Positions 49,000-64,000 of a stretch of 64,000 nucleotides of DNA are shown piece by piece. The position numbers and the translations under genes are program-made. A model generated the notes under the pieces. That model worked only from the letters and a program-made list of their open reading frames with translations, ran no database searches and had not been told where the DNA came from. This stretch comes from Aquila chrysaetos chrysaetos. Lineage: Eukaryota; Chordata; Aves; Accipitriformes; Accipitridae. Every line of letters starts with the position of its first letter. Position 1 is the first letter of the stretch. The stretch is from the NCBI RefSeq assembly GCF_900496995.4, contig NC_044030.1:2239774-2303773 (forward strand). Direction: 5' to 3'.

Positions 49000-51900
49000 G
49001 TACACGCACACACACACAGACACACGCACACGCGCGACCGCAGGGTCTCTGACACACGCATCTCACCCCTCGCGGGGAATCGATCGCGACCCCACGCTTT
49101 GGACGGTGCTTTATTTGTTTGGCAGAGCAATGGTATGACCGGCCTTAAACGTTATATACAGCAAATGTCTTCCTAAATCAGCACAATAGGATAGCTTAGA
49201 GCCACCAGCCCGCTTCTCCTTCAAGGAGCCTGCCTCCCCCCTCGCCCTTCCCCATCCTTTCTTCCATTGCCTTCTTTTTTTTTTTTTTTTTTTTTTTAAC
49301 AACTGGGGATATTTTATACCCTGTAGTTTTGGATTTGATCCATTGCTTTAAGCTTGATGGAGGGTTCTACAGACAAGGAGATGTATATACACTATTATAC
49401 AGCCATCATTGAGATTACTAACAGTGAGTCTCTTGTCAGCCAGACGGTCCTGCTTTGAAACACTACTCACATTATCCTGATTTTTCAAAATTGGGGGTAA
49501 GGGAAGGGAGGGGAGATACAATTTCCCACTGTCCCTTTTGTTAATTGTTTTCTTTCCTCGCAATTACGTTTATAACCCGATCGGGCCCGTTTCACGTAGT
49601 GTCTTTGTATTCCTAGTGGAAGCCACGTGGGGGTGGGAGAAAAGATCCTGACATCCCTCCTCCAGCCTTCGTCCGCATACCACCACCCCCCTCCACACAC
49701 AAGCCCCCGCACCCCAGTGACCCCCAAAAGTATGGCCCCGAAAGTGGCAGGGCGGCGGAGAGGGGGTGTCCCCAACCCTTCCCCACAGCTGGATAATGTA
49801 ATTTTATTTTTCAGGTGGCTGCACCTTGCGCCGGGGCAGCCATGGGAAAATGTTCAGCGGGGATGCCCTCACTTAAAAGAGAAAAGGGCGAGGGGCCTGG
49901 GGGGGGGGGGGGAACACCAAACCACTGTCCGACAGGCCTTGGGAGAAAGGGAGAGGGAGGGAGAGAGGGGCAGGAGATGTGATAAGGGAGTCACCTTGGG
50001 CGGTGGTCGTCTTTCCCACCTCTGCACTTCCAGCCTTACTCCCCGGCTATTTGGCGCTGAAGGTGATCAGAGGGGAGAAGGGGTAGGTGCTGAAATATTT
50101 AAGGGAGCATTTAAAGCCGGAGCCTTCAATGAATGAAGGGGGGGGGGGTGGGGGGGAGTGGGGTGGGGTGGAAAAAAAAAAAAGTTGGAAAATGGATTCG
50201 CTGACAAGTAAGGATAATAAATGAGAGGCGCTTTCAGATAGATATCTCAGACGTGAAATTGCACCCAGCTGGTTGTGTAAGCAAACAAATAGTTTCATGT
50301 TAGGGACTCTCGACTTGTGGCTTGATGAATAGAACACGACAGAGGTAAATGGCTCTTTAACTCATTTAGGAATAAAACTCTTTGGCTTCCTAAGTAAAAG
50401 ACCTGGTGACGCCATGGATCCTGAGCAAGCACTTTAACAAGAGTTTTATTAGTTTCCACTTGTGCTCTCGGATGTCCCCCCCTCGCTCACCTCCTCCCTT
50501 ACGCTTCTGGTTTTTTCCTTCTCTTTCTGTCTCTTTTTAAGCCTTTTTCTTTCTCTTTCCCCTTCCCTCGCTCTCTCTTTTTAAATTATTTTCTCCTCCA
50601 AAACGCCTTCTCGTAGGAGGGATCCCTCACGTCACCGGCGCCGGGAAAAAAAACCGCAGATTTGCAAGGTACCCGGGCAAATCGGTCTGCCCATGGCAGC
50701 CGAGAGTATTGGCTTTTGAAATGCATTTATTTGTCGTTCTTACTGCGCTCCAGAATCACTGCAGAACACTCATCCTCAGCCGCTCTGACCCACTGGGGAT
50801 TAAAAAGGGGAGGGTGTCAAAAAAAAAAAAAAAAAAATCTCACGTCAAAGTCGGTGTCTGGGAAGCCAATTGGAAAGGTACCTTTTTCAAACAAATATAT
50901 AGGCACGTTTCGTTGGAGGTGACGCCGTTTCTGAAGTTAGCGCCAAGATGTAAAGAAACGGGAAGAAAAGTGGGGAAGGGCGAGGGGACCGATTCCTGCC
51001 TCTCCCATCAAAGCAAAGAGCAGACAGGATAAAGATGCGGGTCTAAAAATAAAAACAAATTTTTAAAAAAGGAAGGAAAATACCAAAACCCCAAACTCGC
51101 TATTTCAAGACTTAAAAACTAACCCTTTGAATAGTCAAAATGCCCCATGAAACCCGAGGAAGCATGTCGACAGTGTCTGTAATAGCCGTGCACATGCGTT
51201 CGCGGACATTGCCAATGAATGGCTGCGCTCCCGGACACTGCTGGTGGGGTGGCTGCGGCAAGCCCTGACCCCCCCTATACCCCCCTCGTCCCTCTGTCCT
51301 TCCGTCGAAAGGTCCGTCCAGGCCAGCCGGGGCCACCGTCCCTGCCAGCCCTGCCTGCGCATCCCTCGGCAGCGGGTCACATCTGCTGTCTGTTGGGAAG
51401 CGGATGCCTGGCTGCCATACCCCACAGGTAATAAAAAAAAGAGATATAAAAGAAATAAATAATAATAAAAAAAGAAGCCGGAGGGTCTATTAAGCCCTTT
51501 CCGTCGGATAAAATACATTTCTCTCATTGTGTGGGGAGCCAAACAGTTTCCTGGGCGTGAAACAAGGCAGAATTCACTTTTTTTTCCTATTACTTCTGCT
51601 GCCACTTGCAATGACCCCGAGCCAGAGCTTTCCACGCGAGACACCCCCCCCCGCCCTCCCCGTACCTCGCAGGGAAAGAGCCTTTTACATCTGGACCCGC
51701 TGCTTTTAGTGCTAGCGGTGAGAGAGGATGGGGTATGGAGTCCCATCCCCACGCCCCCCCAGTTTCCACTTAATTTCGAGGGGTCCGGGGGGAAGTCGGG
51801 GGTTACCCTTCTCCCCCCCGCCCCGGGAGTGAGCTCATCCCCCTCTCCCCTGCAGGTGTGTGGCGGGGGGGGATGGAGGCCGAGCCGCCAAAACGGTGCC

Positions 51901-52820
51901 CCCCCCCCCCGGGTGTGTGTGTGGTGGGTGTCGAGAATCCCCGGGAAAGGGGCAGCCGCAGCCCCTTCCCCTCGCCGGGCAGCCGGAGGAGGTGCGGGGC
52001 GGGGGGGGGGGGACACGACACGACACACACGACACGACACGGACACACACACGACCCCCTCCTCGGCGCTGCCCCTGTCTGCAACACCCCCCCCCACCAC
52101 CACCGTCTCAGCTCGGGTTCAACCTACCACTTAGCAGCATTTCCAAATATTTATTCGATTGAATATATAGAAAAGGCCTAATTGGGCGGTGGGAGGAGGC
52201 ACAAGCTAGTTAGCGAGGGGCTAAGAGGTGGGGGGGCCTTTTGTATTTGCCGTGCCCTGAGCGGGTCCCCTGCACGGGGCTGGGGTGGGAGGGTCGCCCC
52301 CCCCCGCCTGCAAATCCCCCCCCACCCCACGCTTCCCCCCCCCCTCCCCAAAACCCCCTCCCTCCCTTGAAGCGCTGCCGCAGCGGTTGGTAAGCGCGGA
52401 GGCGCCGCGGAGCCCTGCGCGGCAGGGAGGGATGGAGGGATGGAGGGGGGGGTTGCCCTGTCGATCTCCCCCCCCCCCCCCTCACCCCAAGGAGCTTGGG
52501 GGGCTGCGGAGCCCCCGGGGGCAGCGCCCGGGCCCCCGGCGACAACAAGGCAGGAGAAATGTAGCTGGAGTTGGTTTTAAAGCAGTATATTGTAGATTAC
52601 GAACAAGTCAGCAGAAACTTGCGGAGGGACCCCGGCCCCTCTCCACATTCACATACTATCATTACGATTATTTTTTCTCCCGTCCCCCCCCCCCCCCCCC
52701 CCAGCAAATAGCGCTCGGTGACGCGATCATACAATATTTTTAGCCGCTGTATGAATGCCCGAGAGGCTGGAGCGTGGCAAAGGAAAACATCCACCGACAC
52801 AACGCAGACTGGGTAGTTAA
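49000..52820. other. Intergenic DNA, simple-repeat-rich
   Basis: A mosaic of short CA/CAC repeats (49006-49030, 52010-52052), poly-A/T and poly-G/C (19 C at 52684-52702), with unique AT-rich patches such as 50180-50460. Minus-strand frames across 51135-52103 are long, but their predicted products are low-complexity Pro/Gly/Arg and have no family resemblance. No interspersed repeat was recognised. Confidence 0.55.
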
Positions 52821-52829
52821 CACGTCAGA

Positions 52830-53065
52830 ACACGATACCGTCTTATAAGCAAAGTTTAATAAGGGATTGAAACACTTCTTTCTAGGCACATACATGGAAA
52901 TAAGTGCATCTCGTACACCTCCTCTACACCTGCAAGTTTCTTGGCAATCGGTGGGTTATTATTATTCATAAATATGAAAATTAATTGAAAAATACGTTTC
53001 TGACCTACGAAAAAGTTTATCTGTTTTCATCAGTGGGATAACACTGTAATGAATATATTTACATC
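52830..53065. promoter_or_regulatory. Candidate conserved noncoding element
   Basis: About 235 bp of unique AT-rich sequence with homeodomain cores (AAAATTAATTG near 52977) and a TTATTATTATTCATAAAT stretch. It lies 2 kb beyond the proposed NR2F1 poly(A) site. It ends abruptly at a T/G-rich simple tract (53105-53240). Constraint is inferred from texture only. Confidence 0.35.
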
Positions 53066-53104
53066 TCATTGGAAGAAACCGAGACCTGTCTTTCTCTTCC
53101 GATA

Positions 53105-53240
53105 TCCCCATTTGTTTGGTTTATTTTTTTTGTTGGTTTTTTTTTTGCTGTTTTGTTGTTTTTTTGGGTTTTTTTGTTTTGTGGGTTGTTTTTTTTTTGG
53201 TTTGGTTTTTTTTGTTGTTTGTTTGCTTGTTTGTTTCTGT
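53105..53240 (+). repeat. T/G-rich low-complexity tract
   Basis: Runs of T interrupted by G, GG and GGG over about 135 bases, with (GTTT)n at the end. Similar tracts recur at 33060-33100, 39040-39095, 44235-44270, 54895-55010 and 61228-61295. Confidence 0.85.
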
Positions 53241-55054
53241 TTTTAACTGCTAATCCAGCTGGGTCCCCAGTCACCCATCCCACCAAAAAGCAATGCTGAA
53301 GAGCTTCTTCAGCACCTCTTGGGGGGCTGAGCATCCCCACTCGCTCCCCACTGGCAGCCCGTAGGGGCTGCTGGACCCCCTCTGCCCGGCAAAGGCAACC
53401 AGGGTGAGGAACAAAGCTGTCGCCTATGCAGTGTCCATGCGACTGAGAAAAGGGAGGGTGTCTGTCTGTCTGTCTGTCTAATTCCCGTCCTTGTGTGCCC
53501 AGGTCTGAAATCATCCGTTCCCCCCTGTGCCCCCACCCAGCACCTATGAATACAGGCCGCTTCTCCATCCTGAATTGGGGCTCTGCCCCCATAGAGGATC
53601 TGCCCGCAATGTTGATTATCCAGCTATAAGTGCCTACTGTATAGAGCTGCTCTCGCCTCGGATCTGCTGCGCCTAGAATATTAAAAACCCCAAGCGGGTT
53701 GGATTGAAGGATCTTGTTAATGCAAAAAAAAAAAAAAAAAAAGAAAGAGAGAGAGGAGGGGTGGGGGGGAGAGGGAGAAGGAGAGTATGGAGGACAGCAA
53801 ATTAAAAGGAAAACATTGCCCATGACTCCACAAACTGAAAAGCCTGCCTCATCCGGGCTTGTTTGGAGGGCACGGGAGGTGTCTGCGTGCGGGGGGGAAT
53901 GTTATTTTTAAAGATCCAGCTTTATTAATACGTTAAGAAAGAGCTCCCTTGGTAGTATGTGTTCTTACAGCTCCGTCTCAGATCCTATAAAACATTAATG
54001 CACTGAAAGCTGTTACAGAGATCTGCACCACCAGCTAGAAGCATTGTGAAGCCTTTACCTTCAAAGGAGCTCCATTACAGAAACGATTTTTAATTTTCTT
54101 TGCAAAAAAGGACGAGCCGAAAAGAAGCGGGGCTTTTGGCACAGAGCTCGGGCCCCTGCGGTGGGCAGCCATGGTGCGGGGGGGCCACAGCCCGTGTTTT
54201 GCGCGTGGCCATGGCAGGCGAGCACAGACACGAAACACGCTGGCTCGCCACCCAACGAGCAAGCATCCAGTTGGATTTCTATATTAATGGGCTGGGAATA
54301 CCCTCCACGCGCAGCGACTGGAGTCAGGAGAAACAGCGAGAGGGATGTTTTGGCTGACAGCAAGCGCAAGGCGTGCACGTCGGAGCACACGCTGGGGTCT
54401 GCGAGCCCTTGGGGTGGAAAAGAAGAGAAAAGAAGCAAAGAAAAACCCACCCACCCCAAGCCCCCAAAAGCAAAAAGCCACCATGCCTGCAACAAGCGGG
54501 ACCCATGCGTACAGTATGCCTCCCACCGCGCGCGCAGCAACGGTGGCATACGGTGACTTCAATCCATGCCCATGGTGCCTAAGAGCAAGCAGCAAGGTGT
54601 GAACTTGGCAGAAACTCCAGCTGATGGGAAAAGGTGTGTCAAAAAAGGGTAGGCCAGCATGACAGGCCCATCAGCCTTGGTGGAGGGTCTGCTGCGCAGC
54701 CCCAGCAAGGCGAGGTCACCGACGGCATCGCGCCGTGCCTCCCGCTCCCTCTTCCTAGGCCTCGACAGCTCAGCCCTAAGCTTACACGGTCAAGTCAGTT
54801 TTGGAACATCACGTGGTTTACACAACTTGGTTACCCCTCACAAGTATTTTTTAGCTTCTCCCTTTTAACACCAGTACAGGAGTTAAAAGTCCAGGGAGGT
54901 TTTTTTTGTCCTTTTTTTTTTTTTTTGTTTCGTTGTTTTTTTGTTGTTTTTTTTTGTTGTTGTTGTTTTGTTGTTGTTGTTGTTGGGGTTTTTTTTGGTG
55001 AACTGTTGGCATGTTTCAAGCAACAAGACTCATGGGTTGTGGGGTGATAAGTTG

Positions 55055-56031
55055 ATTTTTTTTGCTAAATTCTTTTATTTTTGTTTAAATTCTCACTTCA
55101 ATTTTAATTCTTGAAGAACAGCTTCGACAACATATATCGCACTCATTATAAGAAGCAAAGGGTTATATCAAAAATTATTAGTATAGAATCACAGGAAACC
55201 TGGTTTGGAACCAGAAAAAAATACAAAACAGATATAGATACATAGACACAGGACAATTTTTTTTATAATTATTTGGAAAATGTTATTTTCCCCTAATTCT
55301 CGTTTCTTTTTTTTTTTCCTTTATGCGCATACGATGTTTTAAGTTTTACAAAAAATGAAAATAAAGACTAATATTTTACAAAATGAGTAACAATGCTCGT
55401 GGTAAGTGTTTGCGCGTGGAATTTTTTTTGTTTGTTTGTTTGCTTGTTTGTTTTTCATTCTACACAAGGTTCAGTTCAGTTTCAACGCGTTTTGTTTTGT
55501 TTGTTACTGTACAGCATATATCAACAACAGTCCACAATAAATCCTGGAAGATCCAGTATCCCCTTCAGGTTTGATTAATATCCCCTCAATACTCATATTT
55601 TTTTTTTTTTTTTTTTTTTTTTAATTTTTTTTTTTTGCTTTTTTGCCTCTTTTATTATTATTATTTATTTATTTCCCCCCCCCCCTCCTCTCCGGGAAAA
55701 AGAAACAAAACAAAACAAAAAAAAAAACCAACCCCACCCCCCCAAAAAAAAGGCCAAAAAAAAAAAAAAAAAAGGCGCGAAACACCACAACCTCCACGGA
55801 CGCGAGGTCCGTCCTTCTCCCCACCACGGCCACACCTCTGCTCCTACTCGGCCCTTTCTTTTGTTCACTGTCCCCCCCCTCTCCCTCCCACGGCCCCCCC
55901 CCACCCCCTCACACACACACACACGCACACACACCCCCTCCCCTCCCCGCACCCCGACTGCCCCTCGGTTGCGAGCGCTCCCGCCTCCGCCGCTCCGCCG
56001 CGTCTCTGCCGGGGGGGGTGCGGGCCGGGCT
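55055..56031 (-). other. NR2F1: NR2F1 3' UTR (proposed)
   Basis: Minus-strand sequence after the NR2F1 stop codon. The first 400 bases are GC-, CA- and poly-A/T-rich; the part at 55085-55580 is unique and AT-rich, as expected of a conserved 3' UTR. The length (about 1 kb) is set by the poly(A) signal proposed at 55074. Other AATAAA hexamers occur further downstream (for example near 53922), so a longer form cannot be excluded. Confidence 0.5.
55074..55079 (-). terminator. NR2F1: Candidate NR2F1 poly(A) signal
   Basis: AATAAA on the minus strand (TTTATT on plus), followed on the minus strand by a mixed segment of about 20-25 bases before the likely cleavage site. It is the first perfect hexamer after the unique AT-rich part of the 3' UTR. 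Confidence 0.4.
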
Positions 56032-56673
<642 letters not shown>

Positions 56674-57955
56674 TCACATACACACCACCCACCACCCCCC
56701 CCCGCCATTCCTTCCCCCACCAACCCCCCCACTCCCCGGACACTCCGCGCCGGCGAGCGCGGTCCCGGCTCCAGGGAGCGGGATCCCTGCTGGAAACCGG
56801 GACCAGCCCCCCGTTAAATAACACCGAGGAGGACAAAAAGAAGGGGTGTTGAGGAAAATAATAATAACAATAATAATAATAATAAATTTAAAAAAATAAA
56901 AATATAAAAAGCAGTGGCGTGCACACGCAGGGGCAGACAGAGGGAGTTTGTTGACATGGCTGCACATCAGAGGCAGGCAGCGGCTGGGACCTGCAGCGGC
57001 TGGCAGGGAGCCGGCCGGGGGATGCCGGGGGTAGGGGGGGGAAAGGGGGTCCCCTCTATCCCTGCCCCGCCGTCAGCGATCGCAAATCGGCCACGTCTTG
57101 GCGGGCTGCGCGATAAATCCGGCGGAAAACGGCTGGTTTAGCCCGGGTTTGGGCTGAGCCGGCGCCTGCAGCTCTCAGACACAAAGCTGGGGACAGCTGC
57201 AGCGGGTGAGCCTAGCCTAAATGTGGCCTGAGAGACTCCCCCCCCTATATATAGGTCCCTGTGGCACGTATAGGGCCAGAAACATAGCCCCGGCACCTTG
57301 CAGAACGATAGGACCTGGGCAAACAAGCACTAATCCGAGAGCAGAAAACCCTTCGCATCCACGCATTTGTCCCTACACACGTTATCCCCTGCGCGCAGAG
57401 AGGTATAGATGCATCTGCGCGTTTACACGCACGCACCGGGTCTCTGCGAACACACAACCCAAAAGGGGGTAATTGTCCACCGGCTGCTTGTTGAGGGACT
57501 TGGGCAGGAAACTACAGTCATGGAAAAGTGGTGGGTATGCCCGGATGGGTGAAACCATCCACATTGTTTCGGAGATTAATAATAAATATTTTAGAAAAAA
57601 ACCCATCAGGATCAGAGGGAGGCAGTCAGCTGGCAGTGCGGTTTAACACAGATCAAAGCCAGACTTTGCTAATATATAGATCTGTATATGAATTAATGCA
57701 TGTTAATGGCCCCCAAAAGGACATCACAAAATTGTGAATGTAGAATTATGACCCTGGAAAGACACAACAAATTACTCAAAGCTCCAACTGCCCCCCCCCG
57801 CCCAAAATCTGTGGCAACTGCATTTTTGAAGTTTAAGTCTTCCCATATCAAGAACCGGCTTTACAAAGATTTCTGAACACCTTCATCTACAATACTATGG
57901 CCTCGAGCAAAAATACAAATAAAACAAGCCATAATTCAGGAACTTCTGAGGAGGA

Positions 57956-57968
57956 GAACCTTTGACCT
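57956..57968 (-). promoter_or_regulatory. DR1 nuclear-receptor element in NR2F1 intron 2
   Basis: The minus strand reads AGGTCAAAGGTTC, a direct repeat of AGGTCA-type half-sites with one base spacing; the second half has two mismatches. DR1 elements bind COUP-TF, HNF4 and RXR dimers, and COUP-TFs accept many spacings. The position inside NR2F1 itself raises the possibility of feedback control, which is inference. Confidence 0.4.
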
Positions 57969-58051
57969 GAGCTGCGGACTTGGCATCCCTCAGATATACA
58001 ATTATCTGAGCCAGGCTGCTCTGCTAATCTATACTGTACCTTTAATGCAAT

Positions 58052-58160
58052 GATATTTTGCAACATCTAAAGCACCAGGTTGCAACATATATATCTATCA
58101 AAAGCTCGGGCCTGTTCTTGTTTGCAATATATATCAAAAACACAGGCCCGTTCATATGTT
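58052..58160. repeat. Diverged local duplication in intron 2
   Basis: Segments starting with TTGCAACAT/TTGCAATAT recur at about 58048, 58080 and 58122. The last two also share ATATAT-CAAAA-GGCC(T/C)GTTC in the same order, about 42 bp apart. This looks like an old tandem duplication, perhaps of a binding-site cluster. Confidence 0.55.
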
Positions 58161-60799
58161 GATTGCCACAAATCACACTCCATATTTACATATATCTTGC
58201 TATTTTACATGCATTATCTGCCCATTATGCATTAGGATCCTATTCAACTTCCAAACAATGCAATATGAAAGGGTCTTACTGACACCCTAGCAGGGCTTTT
58301 TTCTTGATGCCCCATATGTCATACCCTTAAGGTTAGTAAAATATTTATCAGATATTTACGGTAAGTGCACCTATAACTGCAGGTCACTGGACAATGTGGA
58401 CGGGGAAGTTGCTGGCTAGAAGGGCGGCAGCCGGGGGATGGGGGGGTGGTGGGGGTGTGCTTAGAAAAAACACGCCTTGGGTTTTTTGCCTTAGACCTCC
58501 AAACGCTCGGGATTTTCTCATGCCGATAATATCTTTTGAGCTTTAATTATTTTAAATGGCCTGGCATATGCCTTTACTCGGGTTTTATTCCGCATCCTTA
58601 AAGGTGGCGGTGGGAAGGCTTGACTCGCCCCTCGGAACGGGATTAAAATTAATAGTAATTAAGGGGTGCACAGCTCGATCAGATTATGGAGTCCAGAGAG
58701 GTGGAATCCATGGGAGAAATAATGCAATCCGTGTTTACCGGAGGTGAATTATTATTCCATCTCAGAAAGTGGGCTGATGTGAAAATCCTGTGTGTGTGCG
58801 CCTCACTTTTTTATATGGCAGTGTGTCAATAAGGGAAAGCTCTATAATTCTTCCCGCAGTCTATGGAAAAGAAATTATGTAAATAAATAACCATTACTGT
58901 TCAGCACACTCCAGCCTTCCCCTTTGTAGTGGCGGGAATGTATTTCATGTTACGTGTTCAGAAGAGTTTAGTGTTCAGAAAATATAGATGTAATCAGCTG
59001 GCATCTAACTAGAAATCAAAGTTCTTATTGCGCTGCAAATAGATTTATTGGATTTATGTTATCTGGCTCGGTCCCTTCCTGAAAACATTTATTTATGACG
59101 AGGAAAAGGTAGGTGCAGGAATTAATAACTCTAAAGTTTGGGAAGGGGGAAAGAAAAAAAAAAAAGGGCGGGGGGGGGGAGAAGGAGGCAAGAAAGGAGC
59201 AGGTTTTGGGTCACGACCCAGTCATTGGACGGTGTCCAGAATTTTACGGATTAAATACATGCTATCCGGAGCCCGAGTAAAAAAACCACAACAGGAGAAA
59301 CCCATGCCAGCTTTAAATACTTAGTCCTTAGCGAAGGACTTTGGACAATATGTCTAAAAATGTCTTTTCCATCAGTCAAAGTTTGTTTAAAAGTTGGATG
59401 ACTTTGAGAAAGGCTTCCCATGAATTCCCCTCTGGCTAAGCAATCAAAACAAGTTTAGTGAAAAGTGGAAATGTGCGGATGGGGGTAAGGGGTAGATTAC
59501 TCCTGACAGCTGTATTTCCATTTTCTGAGATGCCCTGTGCGATCCTGCTCCCAAGTAACATCATTGTTCCCTTCCTGAACCCCATTCACGCTCCGCTCCG
59601 TCGTGGGAAGGGTCTTTTCCCCTTGCAAACATTTAGTTACTACATTTGTTTCTAACAGAGGTAGATGAAGGGCTCCTCTGAAGGCACTAAAGCCGTGTTT
59701 CTAGCCAAGGTCGGTCATTTGGGAAAGGCAAAGCGGGGGGTGGGGGGTGGGGGGAGAAGAGAAAGAGAGGAAAAAAAAAAATTACAGAACCACCCCTACC
59801 CCCCAAATATGTCCCCATCTGGGGCAATCTACTTCCCAGGGCCTTTGGTGGGTGGAAGGGCCGAGGCACAGGCCAGGCCCCCTCTGCTTGGGAAGAATCT
59901 CTCAAAGTTGGGTCTGGCAAAAATAAAAATAAATAAATAATAATACTGCTACTAATATAAAAAAGAAGGGTTCTCCCTGACTGTCCCTGTTTATTGATGA
60001 GTACCCTGAAATGAATGGGAAGGGAAAGTCTGGAAGTCTGCAGGCAGGCTGCGGAGTTAAATCAGCCTGATAAATGCCGGCAGGTCTCTTTGTCACTTTT
60101 GAAAAACATGTTTCCATCAAGAAGACTTATTAAGATAAAATACATTAAAATGTCGAGCTGGCTGTTCAGTAAATCTTCCGTTTGTTTTAAGATCTGCACT
60201 TTATCCTTTGCAAAGAAATATTCCCTTCAACACTGCGAGACTGCATTTGCACTGGAAGTAAAAGGGGGCAGTCACAGTACACGTCTCCGACCACCCTGCA
60301 TACAAATTAGATACTCCTGTCTAAATAAATTATCTGATGTTCAAATCGATATTAATACTACATTTGCTACATTACAATATTGTGCAAATTTAGGAGTCAT
60401 TTTAATACAATGTAAATACTATTTTTCATGCATGAAAGGCAACAAATATTGATGGATTATAAACTGCTTACTGTTAAACAAGGCCTTTGAACGATTTGCC
60501 ATCTTTGTTCAGGAATGCTTTTAATTTTGCCTCGGCCTAGTTTTAAGCCAGATTTATCGGAGCTGTTTAGTTATCGCTAACCGGGAGGACCGGTTTGGAA
60601 AAGGGGGGTAGAAACCGGGACAAGAGAGGAGCAAGGGGATCGAGGAGGGGGGTGGGGGGGTGGGGGGAAGAAAAGGAAAAACAAACAAGCAGAAAAAAGT
60701 GGCAATTAGCCCCATCGTGGCGATAATTAGAATAATAATTAAAAAATGACACTGCCGGGCCTCTTATCTCGCCTTGTTTCCATTTCCTATATTTCCTCC

Positions 60800-60985
60800 A
60801 CATCGTTCGCCTTTGATGTTTATAAATTTCTCCCTCGCAGGTTACAATAATAGAAGACGTATTATATTCTTATAGGCTACGACCAGAGCACTTCAAAGGC
60901 GACGCTAATGCACTTTCCCGCTAGTTAATTCGAACCATCTATCACAGGGAAAAATTGTTAACATGCATGTTTCCACCGCCTTCAC
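60800..60985. promoter_or_regulatory. Candidate intronic enhancer
   Basis: Unique, balanced sequence with a TCF/LEF-type CCTTTGATG (60810-60818), forkhead-like GTTTATAAATT, TAGTTAATTCG (60922-60932) and GTTAACATGCATG (60957-60969). Both flanks become simple repeats. This texture is typical of conserved noncoding elements in nuclear-receptor introns, but no alignment was possible. Confidence 0.35.
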
Positions 60986-61141
60986 TTAATTTGAGATAGA
61001 TATATATATGTATGTGTATATATATATATATTTTTTAGTATTATTATTTTGGGGGGGTGTGTTAAAATGCCAACATCAGTGGGGCTGAGGGGGAGGGGGG
61101 GAGGTCGATCCCTGGGCCGGGGTGTACCCCCTCGGGCACTA

Positions 61142-64000
<2,859 letters not shown>

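Noticed and set aside
53059..53823. 254-codon minus-strand frame
   Set aside because: Crosses poly-A and T/G simple tracts; no recognisable domain.

Overview
The window looks like nuclear DNA from a bird. A CR1 LINE 3' end and two older CR1 relics, a solo endogenous-retrovirus LTR of a type widespread in birds, and many poly-G/poly-C, CA/GT and TAGA runs all point that way. So do two vertebrate genes split by introns. From the human 5q15 / chicken Z synteny of these genes (recalled, not checked) the window is probably Z-linked. Almost none of the open frames is a real gene. Only three coding exons could be supported.

The layout has three parts. (1) Positions 1-29370 are AT-rich and form part of the last intron of FAM172A (ARB2A), plus strand. 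This part holds the LTR, the CR1 copies, small tandem repeats and a tight pair of RFX X-box motifs. It ends at the FAM172A terminal coding exon (29371-29513), which closes with an ER-retrieval-like C-terminus (YEEL). (2) From about 30.2 to 55.0 kb lies the stretch between the two 3' ends. It is GC-rich, with CpG-island-like blocks and very long G, C, A and T homopolymers. I recognise no transposon in it. It also contains AT-rich islands of complex sequence that look like developmental enhancers. (3) From about 55.05 kb to the end is the 3' part of NR2F1 (COUP-TFI), minus strand: the 3' UTR, exon 3 (56032-56312), intron 2, exon 2 (61372-61899) and part of intron 1. The exon carrying the DNA-binding domain lies beyond position 64000.

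The two genes converge tail to tail. NR2F1 encodes an orphan nuclear receptor of neural and eye development. FAM172A encodes an Argonaute-binding regulator of co-transcriptional splicing. The sparse, repeat-poor DNA between them fits a regulatory block around a developmental transcription factor.

No new protein system was found. The most notable signal is the 3' splice site of NR2F1 exon 3. The minus strand there has no AG for 214 nt upstream of the acceptor. A consensus branch point (CACTAAC) sits about 165 nt away and is followed by a (TCC)n microsatellite acting as the polypyrimidine tract, which suggests a distant-branch-point acceptor built on an unstable repeat. Other points worth checking are the RFX motif pair, an inverted TCF/LEF pair, a DR1 nuclear-receptor element inside NR2F1, two octamer sites one helical turn apart, and a 39-bp minisatellite.
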